Positions 38,008 to 46,375 of a stretch of DNA of 64,000 nucleotides are shown here, piece after piece (the stretch's first letter is position 1; the number at the start of each line of letters is the position of its first letter). The notes under the pieces were generated by a model. It was given only the letters and a program-made list of their open reading frames with translations, did no database searches and was not told the DNA's origin. The stretch lies in the NCBI GenBank assembly GCA_028291985.1, contig JAQGNE010000021.1:24772-88771 (forward strand). The letters run 5' to 3'. The position numbers and the translations under genes are program-made. This DNA is from Polaromonas sp. (GTDB lineage Bacteria; Pseudomonadota; Gammaproteobacteria; Burkholderiales; Burkholderiaceae_C).

Positions 38008-38994
38008 TTACAGCGTTACATGGCCATCGATGCAGGTGGCGGTTTCACCGCCTACCCACACCTGGCCGGTTTCATCGCGCCACAGGTGCACCTGCCCGGC
38101 ACGCCCCAGACACACGCCCTGGGAAGCGTCGTACTGCGCCGGCATGTGCCCGTCTGCCATCAGCCACTGGGCAAGGCTGGCGTTCAGACTGCCGGTGACC
38201 GGGTCTTCATTGACCCCGACCGGCGCCACGAAACCGCGCACTTCCAGGTCGGGCCTGAAGCTGGCCGGTGTCGGTGTCAAATCGGGTGCCGCCACAGCAG
38301 GACCGGTGCCCGCGTGGAAAGCCATGGCTTCCCGGTTGGCCCTGGCGATCAATGCGGGCGGCGCTTCATGCCGGTAGATACCGGCCACGCCGACCTTGGC
38401 ATCCAGCCGGGCCAGAGTTGCATGGTCGGGCGTCAACTGCAGCACCGTCGCGGGGCTGTCCAGCAGCAGGCCGAGCCATACCGGGCCGTTGTCCAGCAGC
38501 TCCGCGGCAATGATCTGCGCCGCTGTCACACCCAGTGCCGCCGCCACCCCGGCAAGTAGCGCCGGGCTGGGCGCAGCCCGCTTCAACGCCGGTGCTGCAA
38601 AGGCCAGGCGAGCCGCGCCTTGCGCCGTGCCTGTGTTGGCATCGCGCCGGATATTCACCAGGCCGACCTTACATTCCTGCACGATGAAGTCTGCGCTTTT
38701 GGGCTGGCCGCCCGCCTGCAGCCAGCTATGGCAGGTGCCCAGGGTCGGATGGCCGGCAAAGGGCAGCTCGCCGCCCGGCGTGAAAATACGCACGCGGTAA
38801 TCGGCAGACGCATGCTGCGGCGCCAGTACAAAAGTGGTTTCAGACAGGTTGGTCCATTGCGCAAAGCGCTGCATGGCCTCATCGCTGAGTCCATTGCCGT
38901 CCAGTACCACCGCCAGCGGGTTACCGAGATAGGGTACTGGCGTGAACACGTCGACCTGCTTGAAGGGGCGTTGTCTCGGGGTAGGGGTAGGCAC
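38008..38994 (-). CDS. PhzF family isomerase/epimerase
   Basis: 328 residues beginning at a GTG complementary to 38992-38994. Family marks: QVDVFTPVPYLGNPLAVVLDG at the N-terminus, RIFTPGGELPFAGHPTLGT in the first half and VGVNEDPVTGSLNASLAQWL in the second, with the proposed catalytic Glu near residue 52 (LSETTFVL). The only well-known member acts in phenazine synthesis; no other phenazine gene is here, so the substrate is unknown. It is part of the minus-strand directon, 17 bases before the VOC gene. Confidence 0.88.
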   Translation of the reverse strand: MPTPTPRQRPFKQVDVFTPVPYLGNPLAVVLDGNGLSDEAMQRFAQWTNLSETTFVLAPQHASADYRVRIFTPGGELPFAGHPTLGTCHSWLQAGGQPKSADFIVQECKVGLVNIRRDANTGTAQGAARLAFAAPALKRAAPSPALLAGVAAALGVTAAQIIAAELLDNGPVWLGLLLDSPATVLQLTPDHATLARLDAKVGVAGIYRHEAPPALIARANREAMAFHAGTGPAVAAPDLTPTPASFRPDLEVRGFVAPVGVNEDPVTGSLNASLAQWLMADGHMPAQYDASQGVCLGRAGQVHLWRDETGQVWVGGETATCIDGHVTL

Positions 38995-39052
38995 TTTGGG
39001 AAGGTCTTTTTAAGAAATTTGAGGTTCGATAAGCAGGCGCTTTGCTGCGGCA

Positions 39053-39682
39053 TCAGCTCAGTGTCATGTCCAGCACACCCTTGCTGGCCTGCCGCGCAGC
39101 GAGGCTCTCATACCAGCGCTCCACATGCGGGCGCGGCTGGCGCGCCTGCGGCAGGTTGAACCAGCGGTGGGCTTCACAGGCCAGTGGAATGTCGGCCATC
39201 GTGAAGCGTTCGGCCACCATGAACGTGCGGTTGGCCAGATGTGCGTCGAGCCGGGCCATCAGGGTTTCGACCGCCGCGTTGGAATCGGCAATCGCCTGCG
39301 TGCTGCGCTTCTCGGGCGCGGTTCGTATCAGCTGCCAGAAGGCGGGGCGGCTGGCGGGGTTGAAGCTGGTTTGCTGCCAGTCCATCCATCGCTCGGCGTC
39401 AAAGCGCTCGCGCAGGTCGGCGGGATACAGCTCGCCCGATGAGTGCCTGGCGCACAGGTAACGCACGATGACATTGGATTCCCACAGCACGAAATCACCG
39501 TCTTGAATCGCCGGCACCAGTGAGTTCGGATTCATCGCTACATACTCGGGCGTCAGCACCAGACCAAATTGCCCGCCGGCCTCCGCGCGCTGAAATTCCA
39601 GTCCCAGCTCTTGCGCCGCCCATACCACTTTCTTGACATTGATGGAGCTCATGCGCCCCCAGATGCGCAGGGTGTCGCTCAT
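39053..39682 (-). CDS. glutathione S-transferase family protein
   Basis: 209 residues. N-terminal thioredoxin-fold domain: LRIWGRMSSINVKKVVWAAQELGL, with Ser in the position of the usual catalytic residue, and NSLVPAIQDGDFVLWESNVI with the cis-Pro and the Glu-Ser glutathione-binding pair. The C-terminal helical domain follows with FTMADIPLACEAHRW. Its ATG shares one base with the aminotransferase stop (TGATG), so the two are translationally coupled. The substrate is unknown. Confidence 0.9.
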   Translation of the reverse strand: MSDTLRIWGRMSSINVKKVVWAAQELGLEFQRAEAGGQFGLVLTPEYVAMNPNSLVPAIQDGDFVLWESNVIVRYLCARHSSGELYPADLRERFDAERWMDWQQTSFNPASRPAFWQLIRTAPEKRSTQAIADSNAAVETLMARLDAHLANRTFMVAERFTMADIPLACEAHRWFNLPQARQPRPHVERWYESLAARQASKGVLDMTLS

Positions 39683-40896
39683 CACAGCACCGGGGCAGCT
39701 TGTCTGGCGGCGGCCGGTGCTGCAGCGCTGGCAGCAGGCAGGCTCGCCCGGATTGCTGCGGCAAGCGCAGCGATACCGATGCCGATCTGCTCCACGCTGG
39801 GGGTGACGAAGGACAGGCGCAGGGTGCGCGCATCGGCCTCACCGGCAAAAAACGCCCAGCCTGGCACAAAGGCCACGTTGCGCTCGACGGCTGCGGGCAG
39901 CAAGTCCACCGCGTTCATGCCTTGCGGCAAGCGCACCCACAGGAACATGCCTCCCGCGGGCGTGTTCCACTCCACACCCGGCGGCATATCGCGCGCCATG
40001 GCGGCCAGCATGGCATCGCGCTGCGACTTGTACAGCGCGCGAATGGTCGGCACATGGCGATCCAGGAATCCGTCTTTCATCACCTCGGCCACCATGCGCT
40101 GGTTGAAGCCCGGGCTGTGCAGGTCAGCCGCCTGCTTGGCCTGCAACAGCTTGGGGTAGAGCGCTTTCGGCGCGACCATGAAGCCCAGTCGAAGCCCGGG
40201 CGCCAGCACCTTGGAAAATGATCCCAGGTAGACGCAACCTTCGGGGTTGCGAGCCGTCAGCGGCAACGGCGGTGGCTGGTCAAACCACAGGTCGCCGTAG
40301 GGGTTGTCCTCGACGATCGGCAGGCCGATGCGGGCTGCTGCCTCGCTGAGCGACGCACGACGCGCCTCGCTCATGGTGCGGCCGGTCGGGTTCTGGAAGT
40401 TGGGCAATACATACAGAAAGCGCGCACCTGCGGCTTTGTCAAGGACGTCGGCGATGTCCACGCCCTCGTCATCGCTGGCCACAGCCACCACATCCGGCTC
40501 CATGGGCGTGAAGGCCTGCAGCGCGCCCAGGTAAGTTGGCGTTTCGACCAGTACCCGGCTGTCGGCATCAATCAGTATCTTGGCGATCAGGTCCAGCCCT
40601 TGCTGCGAACCAGTGGTAATCAAGACCTGGGCTGGATCGACCTGCCAAGGCAGCATCTGGGCAACCATCTCGCGCAGGGGCGCAAAGCCTTCGCTGGCCG
40701 CGTATTGCAAGGCGGCATTGCCGTCCTCGCGCAGCACCTTGTCGCAGGCGTCGCGGAATGCGCTTACCGGGAAGGTTTTGGGTGAGGGCAGGCCACCTGC
40801 AAAGCTGATGATGCCGGGTTTTTCAGTGACCTTGAGAATCTCGCGGATCACCGATGGGTTCATTTTTTCCGCGCGTGCGGCCATTGTCCAGTTCAT
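39682..40896 (-). CDS. PLP-dependent aminotransferase, 2-aminoadipate/aromatic type
   Basis: 404 residues, fold type I. Motifs: FAGGLPSPKTFP, TTGSQQGLDLIAKILID, PNFQNPTGRTM, DNPYGDLWFD and GSFSKVLAPGLRLGF with the PLP lysine. This pattern matches the LysN/MocR-domain group of aminotransferases acting on 2-aminoadipate, branched-chain or aromatic amino acids. A very strong ribosome binding site (AAGGAGGAGAG) precedes the ATG. It overlaps the GST gene by one base and follows the frameshifted cupin gene by one base. Confidence 0.9.
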   Translation of the reverse strand: MNWTMAARAEKMNPSVIREILKVTEKPGIISFAGGLPSPKTFPVSAFRDACDKVLREDGNAALQYAASEGFAPLREMVAQMLPWQVDPAQVLITTGSQQGLDLIAKILIDADSRVLVETPTYLGALQAFTPMEPDVVAVASDDEGVDIADVLDKAAGARFLYVLPNFQNPTGRTMSEARRASLSEAAARIGLPIVEDNPYGDLWFDQPPPLPLTARNPEGCVYLGSFSKVLAPGLRLGFMVAPKALYPKLLQAKQAADLHSPGFNQRMVAEVMKDGFLDRHVPTIRALYKSQRDAMLAAMARDMPPGVEWNTPAGGMFLWVRLPQGMNAVDLLPAAVERNVAFVPGWAFFAGEADARTLRLSFVTPSVEQIGIGIAALAAAIRASLPAASAAAPAAARQAAPVL

Positions 40897-40897
40897 C

Positions 40898-41244
40898 TCA
40901 CTCTCCTCCTTGAGGGCCGTAAAAAACGACCCAGGTCACAAAATATTTGCTGAAGTTTTCGAAACGGTGCGCGGTGCCCGCGGCCACAAAAAATACGTCC
41001 CCTGGCGCTGCGTCAAAACGCTTCCCGTTGATGATGATCTCACCTTGCCCCCGCTGCACAAAATACAGCTCGTCCTGCGTATGCCGCTGTGCCGGTCCTG
41101 ATCATCGGCGTTGCTGCCAGGGGCAAATGCTTCCACGCGCATGCTGCCGCCTGCCATTACAGTGCAAAAAGCCACCCCTTCCGGGCAGGTATCGGAAGGC
41201 GCGCCGGGCAGGCGCTTCAACGCATCACGAAGGCTGGCTTTCAT
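40898..41244 (-). pseudogene. cupin-domain protein gene with a frameshift
   Basis: The minus strand starts well (MKASLRDALKRLPGAPSDTC, then VMAGGSMRVEAFAPGSNADDQD). It switches frame near 41090-41100 and continues as QRHTQDELYFVQRGQGEIII, then APGDVFFVAAGTAHRFENFS, ending YGPQGGE at a TGA complementary to 40898-40900. Both halves are clean cupin sequence with His-Glu metal ligands (HTQDELY) only in the second frame. A single-base indel explains it; a sequencing error is possible. It would give a protein of about 115 residues, directly upstream of the aminotransferase. Confidence 0.8.
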
Positions 41245-41302
41245 CTCGGCTCACTGCAAGAGCCAGCGCCCGCAGGCACAGGCAATAACCAGGGGTAAGT
41301 TT

Positions 41303-41938
41303 TCAAGTCGGGCTTTTCACGCGTAGCAAGCTCAGCCCGAGAAGGCCGAAAGCCGCACCACAGAGTCGGTTGAACACGCGCGCCCGACGAGGCGTGCCAA
41401 ACCACTGGCGGGTGTGGCGTGCCAGCAAAACATAAGTCAGATGCGATGTGAGCACGCATGTGGCGAAGACACGGGTCAATGCCAGAAACTGGGCCAGCAC
41501 AGCCCCGTGGGGCCGGATGAACTGGGGAAACAGTGCGGTAAAAAACAGAATGCTTTTTGGATTGGTCAGCGCTACCCGCAAGCCTTGCCGGAACAGCGCC
41601 GCATTGCTCTTGCCGCTTTGCCCCTGGGCAGGAAGCGGCGCGTCGAACATCGAGGTTTTGCTGGTCCACTGCCGCCAGCCCAGGTACACCAGATACATCG
41701 CGCCGACGGTTTTGAGCACTTCAAACAGCCAGGCGAAGGTATGCAGCAAGGCGCCCAGGCCCGCCATAGCGGCGGCAGATACGGAAAATACACCCAGTAC
41801 ATTGCCCGCTGAACTCCACAGCGTCCGGCGCGGGCCCCACGCCACCGCATTGGAGACCGCCAGCAAAATGCCAGGCCCGGGGCTGAGCGCAGTGACGAGC
41901 GAGATGGTGATAAACAGCAGCCAGGCAGAGGCGGTCAT
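41303..41938 (-). CDS. LysE family amino acid exporter (2 of 3)
   Basis: 211 residues. LVTALSPGPGILLAVSNAVAWG near the start, ALTNPKSILFFTALFPQFI in the middle and about six hydrophobic segments identify the LysE/RhtB family. Its start overlaps the stop of the EamA gene by 4 bases. The substrate is unknown. It is separated by 58 bases from the cupin start. Confidence 0.9.
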   Translation of the reverse strand: MTASAWLLFITISLVTALSPGPGILLAVSNAVAWGPRRTLWSSAGNVLGVFSVSAAAMAGLGALLHTFAWLFEVLKTVGAMYLVYLGWRQWTSKTSMFDAPLPAQGQSGKSNAALFRQGLRVALTNPKSILFFTALFPQFIRPHGAVLAQFLALTRVFATCVLTSHLTYVLLARHTRQWFGTPRRARVFNRLCGAAFGLLGLSLLRVKSPT

Positions 41939-42897
41939 GGGCGTTGGGTCTTCAAGGATCCTTGTGAGGCAGGATAAACAGGCGGAGCAGGGTTCACGGG
42001 CATTTGCTTGCCGACAAAAACGGTGGCAATCACCGCCACGCCAAAGCCGATGGTGAGCGCATCCAGTTTCTCACCGAGCAGCGGCACCGCAAACAGCATC
42101 GACAAAAAAGGCTGTACCAGCTGAACCTGGCTGACCCGCACGGTGCCACCCAGCGCCAGCCCGCGGTACCACGCGAAAAACCCCAGCCACATCGAGAATA
42201 CCGCGACATACCCGAACGCCCACCAGGAGGCGGCCTTGAGTGACGGGCCCGGCAAGTTGATAGCGGCCAGTGGCAGGCTCAAGGGCAGCGACAGCACCAG
42301 TGCCCAGCAGATTACATGCTCGGCCCGCATCCGCTGCGAGAGGCGCGCACCCCAGGCATAACCGACCGCAGCGCACATCATGGCGCCCAGCAGCAGCGTA
42401 TCGGCCAGGCTGATACGCAAGCCCGCGCCGGGACCGGACCGCAACACTGCAAACACCACGACGAGCGCGCTTCCGGCGGCGGCGCACAACCAGAAGCCGG
42501 CCGACGGCCGCTGGCGATGCAGCAGTGCGCCAACCGCCGCCGTGGCAAGCGGCAGCACGCCGACGATCACACTGGCATGCACCGCCTCGACATGGCGCAT
42601 CGCCACAGATGTGAGCAGCGGAAAACCGAACACCACGCCGCCGGCCGTGATGGCCAGCGGTGTCCAGTCGCCGCGCGCGGGCAGGGGTGCGCGTGTTGCC
42701 AGCAAAAACACAGCGGACAGCACGGCGGCCACCACCGCCCGGCCAAAGGCGATGAAAAGGCCCGACATCTGCGGCTCATCCGGCGTGCCTACAGCCAGAC
42801 GGGTCATCGGCAGCGTGACTGAAAAAATAACGATGCCAAGCAGGCCCAGCCAGAGACCGCGCCTGAGTGTGGCGTCAGGCGTTGCTGGCGCGGTCAT
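41935..42897 (-). CDS. EamA/DMT family transporter
   Basis: 320 residues from the ATG complementary to 42895-42897. Ten hydrophobic segments in two EamA repeats (about 10-140 and 160-300), with the repeat signature VQPFLSMLFAVPLLGEKLDA near the end. Members export amino acids and metabolites. Both ends overlap LysE-type genes by 4 bases, so three exporter genes are translationally linked. The longer open frame reaching 43338 overlaps the neighbouring LysE gene and is not real. Confidence 0.88.
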   Translation of the reverse strand: MTAPATPDATLRRGLWLGLLGIVIFSVTLPMTRLAVGTPDEPQMSGLFIAFGRAVVAAVLSAVFLLATRAPLPARGDWTPLAITAGGVVFGFPLLTSVAMRHVEAVHASVIVGVLPLATAAVGALLHRQRPSAGFWLCAAAGSALVVVFAVLRSGPGAGLRISLADTLLLGAMMCAAVGYAWGARLSQRMRAEHVICWALVLSLPLSLPLAAINLPGPSLKAASWWAFGYVAVFSMWLGFFAWYRGLALGGTVRVSQVQLVQPFLSMLFAVPLLGEKLDALTIGFGVAVIATVFVGKQMPVNPAPPVYPASQGSLKTQRP

Positions 42898-43505
42898 AGG
42901 AAGAGCATCCAGATGGCAGTTGCCACCAGAACCAGCGCCATCATGCGGTTGAACCCCTGCAACCGGCGTCCGCTGCCGGCAGGGCCGGACAGCCACTCGC
43001 GCAGCAGTGAACCTGCCAGGGCATAGGTCAGATTGCTCACAAAGGCATAAGCCAGCATCACCGGCAACACCACCGCCATGCGCAGCATTGGGTCGTTCCG
43101 CCCGGCGATCCAGCCGCTGACGATGCTGAGCGCCAGCATCCATGCCTTGATGTTGACAAACTGCAGCGCCGCACCCTGCCAGAAGGTGACGCCATGGCCG
43201 CTGGCATCGGCAATGCCCATTTGCCGGCTGCCGGCAATTCGGTAAGCCAGCCACAGCAGATACGACGTGCCGCCTACTTTGACGGCCAATGCGAGCAAGG
43301 GGACGGCAACGACCAGGCTGCCTATGCCCAGGGCGCAAACCAGCAGCAACACGCCCCAGCCCACCGGCACTGAGCAGACAAAGGGCATCGCGCGGCGCAG
43401 GCCGTAGTTGGCAGCCAGCGTGGTGGATAAGGTCGTGTTGGGCCCCGGCGAAAAACTCATCGCTGTTGCAAGCATCAGCAGGGCGGTCAATTCTTGCGGG
43501 TTCAT
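42894..43505 (-). CDS. LysE family amino acid exporter (3 of 3)
   Basis: 203 residues from the ATG complementary to 43503-43505. Family motifs: AMSFSPGPNTTLSTTLAANYG and QFVNIKAWMLALSIVSGW. First gene of the ten-gene minus-strand run, divergent from the MocR-type regulator gene; the shared upstream region has a TACAGTT/AACTGTA inverted repeat. Regulation by that neighbour is therefore likely. Confidence 0.88.
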   Translation of the reverse strand: MNPQELTALLMLATAMSFSPGPNTTLSTTLAANYGLRRAMPFVCSVPVGWGVLLLVCALGIGSLVVAVPLLALAVKVGGTSYLLWLAYRIAGSRQMGIADASGHGVTFWQGAALQFVNIKAWMLALSIVSGWIAGRNDPMLRMAVVLPVMLAYAFVSNLTYALAGSLLREWLSGPAGSGRRLQGFNRMMALVLVATAIWMLFL

Positions 43506-43528
43506 GCCTTGCACTTTATAGTCCAAAG

Positions 43529-43576
43529 CAATACACCACCAGTACAGTTTGGGCGACAAATTTGCGAACTGTATTG
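43529..43576. promoter_or_regulatory. candidate MocR-type operator in divergent intergenic region
   Basis: TACAGTT (43543-43549) and AACTGTA (43567-43573) form an inverted repeat with a 17-base spacer. CAATAC (43529-43534) also recurs inverted as GTATTG (43571-43576). It lies between the divergent LysE and regulator starts, where MocR-family regulators usually bind. Confidence 0.5.
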
Positions 43577-43646
43577 CTCTTGTTGTCAGCACAGCAGGCC
43601 GCCTGCTGGCTTAAACGCGTTTATGCCGTCACGGGAAAACTCCAGC

Positions 43647-45170
43647 ATGTTGATGAAAACCGCCGCCCAGTCACTCACCGAGCAGCTTTGCGCCCGCTTT
43701 GCCGAGCGCATACGCAGCCGCCTGCTGGCGCCCGGGACCCGACTGCCATCCGTTCGGCTGTGCGCCGAGCAACAAGGTGTCAGTGTGTCAACGGTGGTGG
43801 CGGCCTACGACCAGCTGCTGGCTCAGGGCCTTGTAGTGGCACGCAAGAACCGCGGTTTTTTTGTGCGCGATTCATCATCAAATATGCCTTTAGCCCAATC
43901 TATCAAAGGAGTGGCAGCTATCAGAAATGTAGCAAATCACGCGGAAAGTGAGGCTGTTGCGCTTGATGCGTCTCACGGTATGACGGGTATTTCACAAGCC
44001 CCGATCAGCCCCTGGGCCACTGCTTTCAGGCCAGGCGCCCGTCAGGCACCGATTGATGCCACTGCACTGATTCGGGGCATGTTTCACCGTGCCAGCGGCA
44101 AACCGCAGCCGGGCATGGGCGTCTTGCCGGCCGAGTGGATGGAAACCAGCTTCATGTCTGCCGCTGTAAGGCGCATCACCAGCGTCAGGGCACTGCATGA
44201 CTTTTCCCTGCATTACGGTGAGCCGATGGGCGACACCGGGCTCCGCCGCGCGCTGTCGCAAAAGCTCGGTGCGCTCAATGTGCACGCGTCGCCCGAGCAG
44301 ATCATCACCACGGTGGGGGCGACACACGCGCTGGATATCTGCAGCCGCACCTTGCTGCGCGCCGGCGATTGCGTCATGGTGGAAGAGCCCGGCTGGGCCG
44401 TTGAATTTGCCCGGCTCGATGCGCTGGGCATGCGCATACTGCCGGTGCCGCGCACGGCGGCCGGGCCTGACTTGGACGTGATGGCGCAGTATTGCGAGCT
44501 GCATCAGCCCAAGCTGTTTGTCAGCGTCAGCGTGTTTCACAACCCGACAGGGTATTGCCTGAGCCCCGGCAGCGCGCACCGGGTGCTCCAGCTGGCCAAC
44601 CGGTACAACTTTCATATTGTTGAAGACGACACCTACAGCCATCTGGCGCCCGAGCATGCTACCCGGCTGTGCGCGCTGGACGGACTTCAGCGAACCATTT
44701 ACGTCAGTGGCTTTGCCAAGATACTGGCCCCCGGCTGGCGTGTGGGTTTCATGGCAGCGCCACCGGATCTGGTCGAACGCTTGCTGGACACCAAGCTGCT
44801 GGCCACCCTGACCACGCCCGCACTGCTGGAAAAAGCGCTAGCCTGGTGCATAGACCAGGGACAGCTGCGCCGTCATGCCGAGCGTATTCGCACCCGGCTG
44901 GATGCCGCAAGGGCTCGCAGCTCCCGCCTGGCGATGGCGCACGGCTGCGATTTTGCAGCCCAGCCCAGCGGCCTGTTCGGCTGGGTCGACACTGGTGTGG
45001 ACACCGATGCCCTGGCCCAGCGCATGCTGGACGAGGGCTACCTGATTGCACCCGGAAGCCTGTTTCATGCCGTGCGGCGGCCCAGCACCCTGATGCGCAT
45101 CAACTTCACGACCACGCAGGAAGCTGCGTTCTGGAAAGTGTTTGCCCGCATGCGGGACGCCATGCGCTGA
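43647..45170 (+). CDS. MocR/PdxR-type regulator (GntR helix-turn-helix + aminotransferase domain)
   Basis: 507 residues from the ATG at 43647; an in-frame ATG at 43623 would add eight. N-terminal winged helix (about 1-75: LTEQLCARFAERIRSRLLAPG, LPSVRLCAEQQGVSVSTVVAAYDQL). A linker of about 50 residues follows, then a fold type I aminotransferase-like domain with FHNPTGYCLSP, EDDTYSHL and SGFAKILAPGWRVGF holding the PLP lysine. Such proteins sense PLP or an amino acid and control divergent genes. The linker contains a dispersed repeat copy (43892-43934) read in frame. It is divergent from a LysE exporter. Confidence 0.9.
   Translation: MLMKTAAQSLTEQLCARFAERIRSRLLAPGTRLPSVRLCAEQQGVSVSTVVAAYDQLLAQGLVVARKNRGFFVRDSSSNMPLAQSIKGVAAIRNVANHAESEAVALDASHGMTGISQAPISPWATAFRPGARQAPIDATALIRGMFHRASGKPQPGMGVLPAEWMETSFMSAAVRRITSVRALHDFSLHYGEPMGDTGLRRALSQKLGALNVHASPEQIITTVGATHALDICSRTLLRAGDCVMVEEPGWAVEFARLDALGMRILPVPRTAAGPDLDVMAQYCELHQPKLFVSVSVFHNPTGYCLSPGSAHRVLQLANRYNFHIVEDDTYSHLAPEHATRLCALDGLQRTIYVSGFAKILAPGWRVGFMAAPPDLVERLLDTKLLATLTTPALLEKALAWCIDQGQLRRHAERIRTRLDAARARSSRLAMAHGCDFAAQPSGLFGWVDTGVDTDALAQRMLDEGYLIAPGSLFHAVRRPSTLMRINFTTTQEAAFWKVFARMRDAMR
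43892..43934 (+). repeat. 43-bp dispersed element, copy 8 (inside MocR-type gene linker)
   Basis: AGCCC (43892), 19 bases, AGCTAT (43916), 7 bases, GTAGCA (43929). It encodes the inter-domain segment AQSIKGVAAIRNVAN of the regulator. One arm substitution only. Confidence 0.8.
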
Positions 45171-45233
45171 GCAGCTTGGTGATGCCGAGTTTTCGAGTCT
45201 TAACGGCTCAAGACAGTGTTTTCAACTTCTTGT

Positions 45234-45250
45234 GCCATTAAAAAAATAGC
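45234..45250. repeat. dispersed element, core only, copy 9
   Basis: GCCAT-TAAAAAA-ATAGC, 5-7-5 core with one arm mismatch, downstream of the MocR-type gene. Confidence 0.5.
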
Positions 45251-45528
45251 AAAAAGTTTCCGTTGTTGACGCGACGTCGACAACAGGCACCGCATCGCGC
45301 CCACGCCGTTTGTGGGTGCTGGGGCGCTCCGGTTCCCTGAAAAACGTTTTTGCATCTGCTCCGCAGCAACACGCGTATGGATGAGGTTGGTCGTGTCTAC
45401 AAGGCACTCGACTGCTTCAGGCGTCGGACCTCGTTTGCGCCCTGACGCCAAGGTTTGTGATTCTGGCTGTCGCTTCCTGGAGACATTCAGATACGCTGTC
45501 GAGGCTTTAATATTGCTTACAAAATGTA

Positions 45529-45560
45529 ACAGTCATCAAGAGTTCACTCTTGATGACTGT
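45529..45560. terminator. perfect 14-15-bp hairpin upstream of secreted-protein cluster
   Basis: ACAGTCATCAAGAGT pairs with ACTCTTGATGACTGT, leaving only TC between the arms (14 bp plus a 4-base loop is more realistic). GGATTTT follows on the plus strand, so it may end transcription from the MocR-type gene; it could also be an operator. Confidence 0.5.
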
Positions 45561-45758
45561 GGATTTTCTGATGATCCCGCGGTCGACATATTTAACGAAT
45601 ACGCCCCTTATTGATGGGCAACCGTGTAAAGCTTACCAATCTCAGCATTAAGGGCTTAGCATCTCACCGTTACATCCTGAAACTGTTTCGTGCGTTGGCG
45701 AGCACAACAGCGACTGCCCTTTCCACCTTGTGTAGGCACCAGCTTTTTCAAAAACTCC

Positions 45759-46292
45759 ATGAAAACAGCCCTGATCTTTTGTCTGACTGCCGCCAGCCTG
45801 CTGAACGGCCACCTGGCGCATGCCCAGGCATCGGTAGCGTCGTCACTGACCGCGCAGCGCGTTGAGCTCGAGACCGGGAAAACCGTGATGAAGCCGGCAA
45901 CTGTCAGCAAACCTGGCGATGTGATTGCCTATACCGGCACCTATCGCAACAGCGGCACATCTGTTGCCAGCAAGCTGGTCGCGATCATTCCGGTACCTGC
46001 CGGCACCACCCTGGTTGCCGGCAGCGCCGAGCCACCTAAAGCCCAGGCTTCGACCGACGGAACCCGTTTTTCCGATATGCCGCTGATGCGCACGGTAAAG
46101 CTTTCCAATGGGACGTCGCGCACAGAGGCTGTTCCGCTTGTCGAATACCGCGCCTTGCGCTGGGAAATCGGAACGCTCGGCCCGGCCGCTACTTCTGAGG
46201 TTGGCTTGCGTGTTCGGGTAGATGCCCCTGAAGCCGCTGTAGCAGGTCAAACGATATCCGTGAATACCGGCAAGGCTGCAGCCAAGCCCTGA
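45759..46292 (+). CDS. small secreted protein with one DUF11-like domain
   Basis: 177 residues from the ATG at 45759. The N-terminus is a clear signal peptide (MKTALIFCLTAASLLNGHLAHAQ) with cleavage expected after AHAQ or nearby. The mature part reads VSKPGDVIAYTGTYRNSGTSVASKLVAIIPVPAGTTLV, the pattern of DUF11-type beta-sandwich domains (conserved repeat of surface proteins). It also has a LRWEIGTLGPAATSEVGLRVRV closing strand. It is the first of four consecutive genes for such proteins, 83 bases before the next. The role is unknown; it may be a periplasmic or surface partner of the larger proteins. Confidence 0.8.
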   Translation: MKTALIFCLTAASLLNGHLAHAQASVASSLTAQRVELETGKTVMKPATVSKPGDVIAYTGTYRNSGTSVASKLVAIIPVPAGTTLVAGSAEPPKAQASTDGTRFSDMPLMRTVKLSNGTSRTEAVPLVEYRALRWEIGTLGPAATSEVGLRVRVDAPEAAVAGQTISVNTGKAAAKP

Positions 46293-46375
46293 TGCGGCCT
46301 CATGCCGCAGATGCAAGCTCAAGTTTTCAGGCTGCGAAATCAGATTTTTAGTGTGAAATTGAGGAGAACGCCGTG

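Larger units (their letters stand above)
45171..45758. other. 588-bp intergenic region before the secreted-protein cluster
   Basis: No convincing gene. It holds a core copy of the dispersed repeat (45234-45250), an imperfect hairpin GTTGTTGACG/CGTCGACAAC at 45262-45284 with one mismatch, and a perfect long hairpin at 45529-45560. A 100-codon frame at 45312-45614 has no recognisable features. Promoters for the downstream cluster should lie in 45561-45758, but no clear -35/-10 pair stands out. Confidence 0.6.

Noticed and set aside
45312..45614. 100-codon frame in the gap before the secreted-protein cluster
   Set aside because: No ribosome binding site, no domain or signal, and it spans the perfect hairpin at 45529-45560.
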